A stretch of 64,000 nucleotides of DNA from Pseudisothecium myosuroides (taxonomy: Eukaryota; Streptophyta; Bryopsida; Hypnales; Lembophyllaceae). Positions within the stretch are counted from its first letter, which is position 1. Each line of letters starts with the position of its first letter. The translations under genes and the position numbers were made by a program. The notes under the pieces are model-generated. The model had not been told where the DNA came from. It was given only the letters and a program-made list of their open reading frames with translations, and did no database searches. The DNA lies in NCBI GenBank assembly GCA_951799445.1, contig OX637295.1, forward strand, positions 26,350,001 to 26,414,000. The letters are read 5' to 3'. Shown in pieces: positions 62,741 to 64,000 of the stretch.

Positions 62741-64000
62741 ATGGCGTCCGCCGTGAGCGCCTCTTCCAGCGTGGCCACTGCCGTCGCCGCCCCGTCCACC
62801 AGGTTTGTCTTCGTCCTATTTCCCTTGCCTTGCCTTTAGGACTTGCGTTCTAGACTGTCTGTCCGCTCGGGAGGTGCGCGGAGGCGGCCTCAGGGCGTCG
62901 CACGGGCTCGCGTCCCGCTCCTTTCTGTGGGCCGGCGGGGAATGCCACGGTCCGTGGGCTCGCTAATTGGTGGACCGAAGCGAGTCGCGCAGCCCTGGGC
63001 CAATGGGAAATCCTCGTCGTCGTCCTCTTCGTCGTCGTTGCGAGAGATGTCATGGGACTGCTGTGGGGACGGACGGATGGCTGGACTGACTGGAGCTGTT
63101 CAGAGCTGGGTGTGCTAGAATTCGTAAGAAGAGACTGTGCACATTGTGGTCCGTGTGGGTGGATTTGTAGACCGTGTCCACCTCTCGCATTGGAGCCATA
63201 GCTGGACTGAAAGCGGGGGCCCCAATGCATGCTTGCAATTCATGCCTGTGTCGATCAACTAGGCATCCAACTGCGTGTGTTGGGTGACATGGATCGCTGA
63301 ATTGGAAGGCACCGGGGGGAAGCTAGCACGGATTAGAAGTGTCCGAGTCGGCGGGTCTTGCCGCCGCTGGAGCGTCACCCATCTCTGCGATGGGATCGGA
63401 TCCAGGTGTGCTGGAGAGCAGACGATCTAAGAGAGTTGGGGAGGGGTGGCAGGGTCAGTCGGAGTTTCATTCTTAGAGCGTCTCTACGTGACGAGCCCAA
63501 TGCAGGAGTCTCTACCATTCATTCCTTGATCCGGGTTTCGTCTGAGGGTTTTCCCTGTCTTGTTCTGCGTCTTGCAGCAAGGTGGTGAGCAATGCGGGGT
63601 CCGCCAGGAGCGCTTTCTTGGGCGGGCGACGTCTGCGCATGACCAAGGTCGCTGCCGCAGCCACGGGCGACCTGACGGTGTCCGCCGCGGTGGCCGGAGG
63701 CCAGAGCGACCGGCCATTGTGGCTTCCCGGAAGCAAAGCCCCGGCTTGGCTGGACGGCAGCCTTCCCGGAGACTACGGCTTCGACCCCCTGGAGCTCGGT
63801 AGGCTTGGCACTGAACTGAATTGCCTGATTGTTTGTTGACATTTGCGTGGATGCGGTAATGAAGCGAATTGGATAGATCGTGTGTTGTCCCATACGTGTG
63901 CGAGGACCGAGGGGAGCTCGCAGGGGACCTACCCAGCTGCCTGCCAGGAGCACAGGTCGGGTCGGGTTGGGTCGCGTCTGATTGGGGCCTGTCTGATGTG
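62741..64000 (+). CDS. LHCA2: Photosystem I antenna protein, Lhca2 type, 5' part only
   Basis: A light-harvesting chlorophyll a/b protein of photosystem I. Exon 1 is 62741-62802 ([20 protein letters not shown]) and exon 2 is 63578-63798, joined in phase across a 775-base GT-AG intron. A third exon is expected beyond 64000, since the donor CTCG|GTAGGC closes exon 2 and no stop is reached. The first 50 residues are a transit peptide; [11 protein letters not shown] corresponds to the SFLGGKKLRL of Arabidopsis Lhca2. The mature start [20 protein letters not shown], then [12 protein letters not shown], is the typical Lhc N-terminal segment, and the DRPxWx[13 protein letters not shown] form points to Lhca2 rather than Lhca1, 3 or 4. 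The final LELG differs from the usual LGLG. The three membrane helices are not in view, so the call rests on the N-terminus. Confidence 0.85.

Noticed and set aside
62850..63238. Open frames on both strands inside the first LHCA2 intron
   Set aside because: The intron is GC-rich and bounded by in-phase splice sites of a recognised gene; the frames have no protein-like content.

Overview
This window looks like nuclear DNA of a land plant. The evidence is spliced genes with GT-AG introns, chloroplast-targeted photosynthesis proteins (a RIQ/DUF1118-type thylakoid protein and an Lhca2-type antenna protein), a plant dehydroascorbate reductase, and many plant-style transposons. Genes are few and sit as GC-richer islands in long AT-rich, repeat-filled DNA. 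The gene set does not fix the lineage; a bryophyte or other early-diverging land plant is only a guess.

Layout. 0-0.2 kb: one end of a dispersed repeat that recurs inverted at 60.7 kb. 3.8-7.8 kb: two minus-strand genes, a six-exon cytosolic-type DHAR and a three-exon coiled-coil protein. 8.6-10.1 kb: an array of about 150-200 bp repeats in mixed orientation. 10-14.4 kb: AT-rich repeats with inverted pairs and a perfect 21-bp-arm hairpin. 15.2-15.8 kb: the single-exon RIQ-like gene (minus). 17.2-19.4 kb: a decayed transposon-type ORF, a 135-bp tandem repeat and a possible plastid-targeted first exon. 20-29 kb: AT-rich repeats, a 1.4-kb segment bounded by inverted repeats, and a tRNA-derived SINE (minus) whose empty site appears in a related repeat copy near 58.1 kb. 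29.7-30.6 kb: two well-spliced exons of an unrecognised gene. 32.1-34.2 kb: remains of a CACTA-type transposase.

34.8-43.8 kb: a gene of about 13 exons for an NAD(P)-binding saccharopine-dehydrogenase-like protein (Arabidopsis At1g50450 type). About 3.4 kb of GC-rich transposable-element-like DNA, with a 609-codon antisense ORF, lies inside one intron. The gene has an in-frame stop and two splice junctions I could not resolve, so it may be decaying.

44.8-46.0 kb: an intronless minus-strand ORF broken by one stop codon and by a 198-bp hAT-type MITE with an exact 8-bp target duplication. 47.9-50.8 kb: a complete non-autonomous CACTA element (target duplication CGT) landed in a 330-bp tandem duplication. 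52.2-54.6 kb: five exons of an unrecognised minus-strand gene with a frameshift in a GA tract. 55.4-56.7 kb: a 143-bp CACTA-type MITE and a 1.1-kb hAT-like element with long inverted ends. 57-62 kb: AT-rich repeats. 62.7 kb to the end: the first two exons of an Lhca2-type gene, cut by the window edge.

The recognisable host genes are not an operon or pathway cluster; three (RIQ-like, LHCA2, and DHAR in its redox role) relate to photosynthesis or photoprotection. The most informative material is the transposon archaeology: several insertions can be delimited to the base by target duplications, and three coding units carry lesions.
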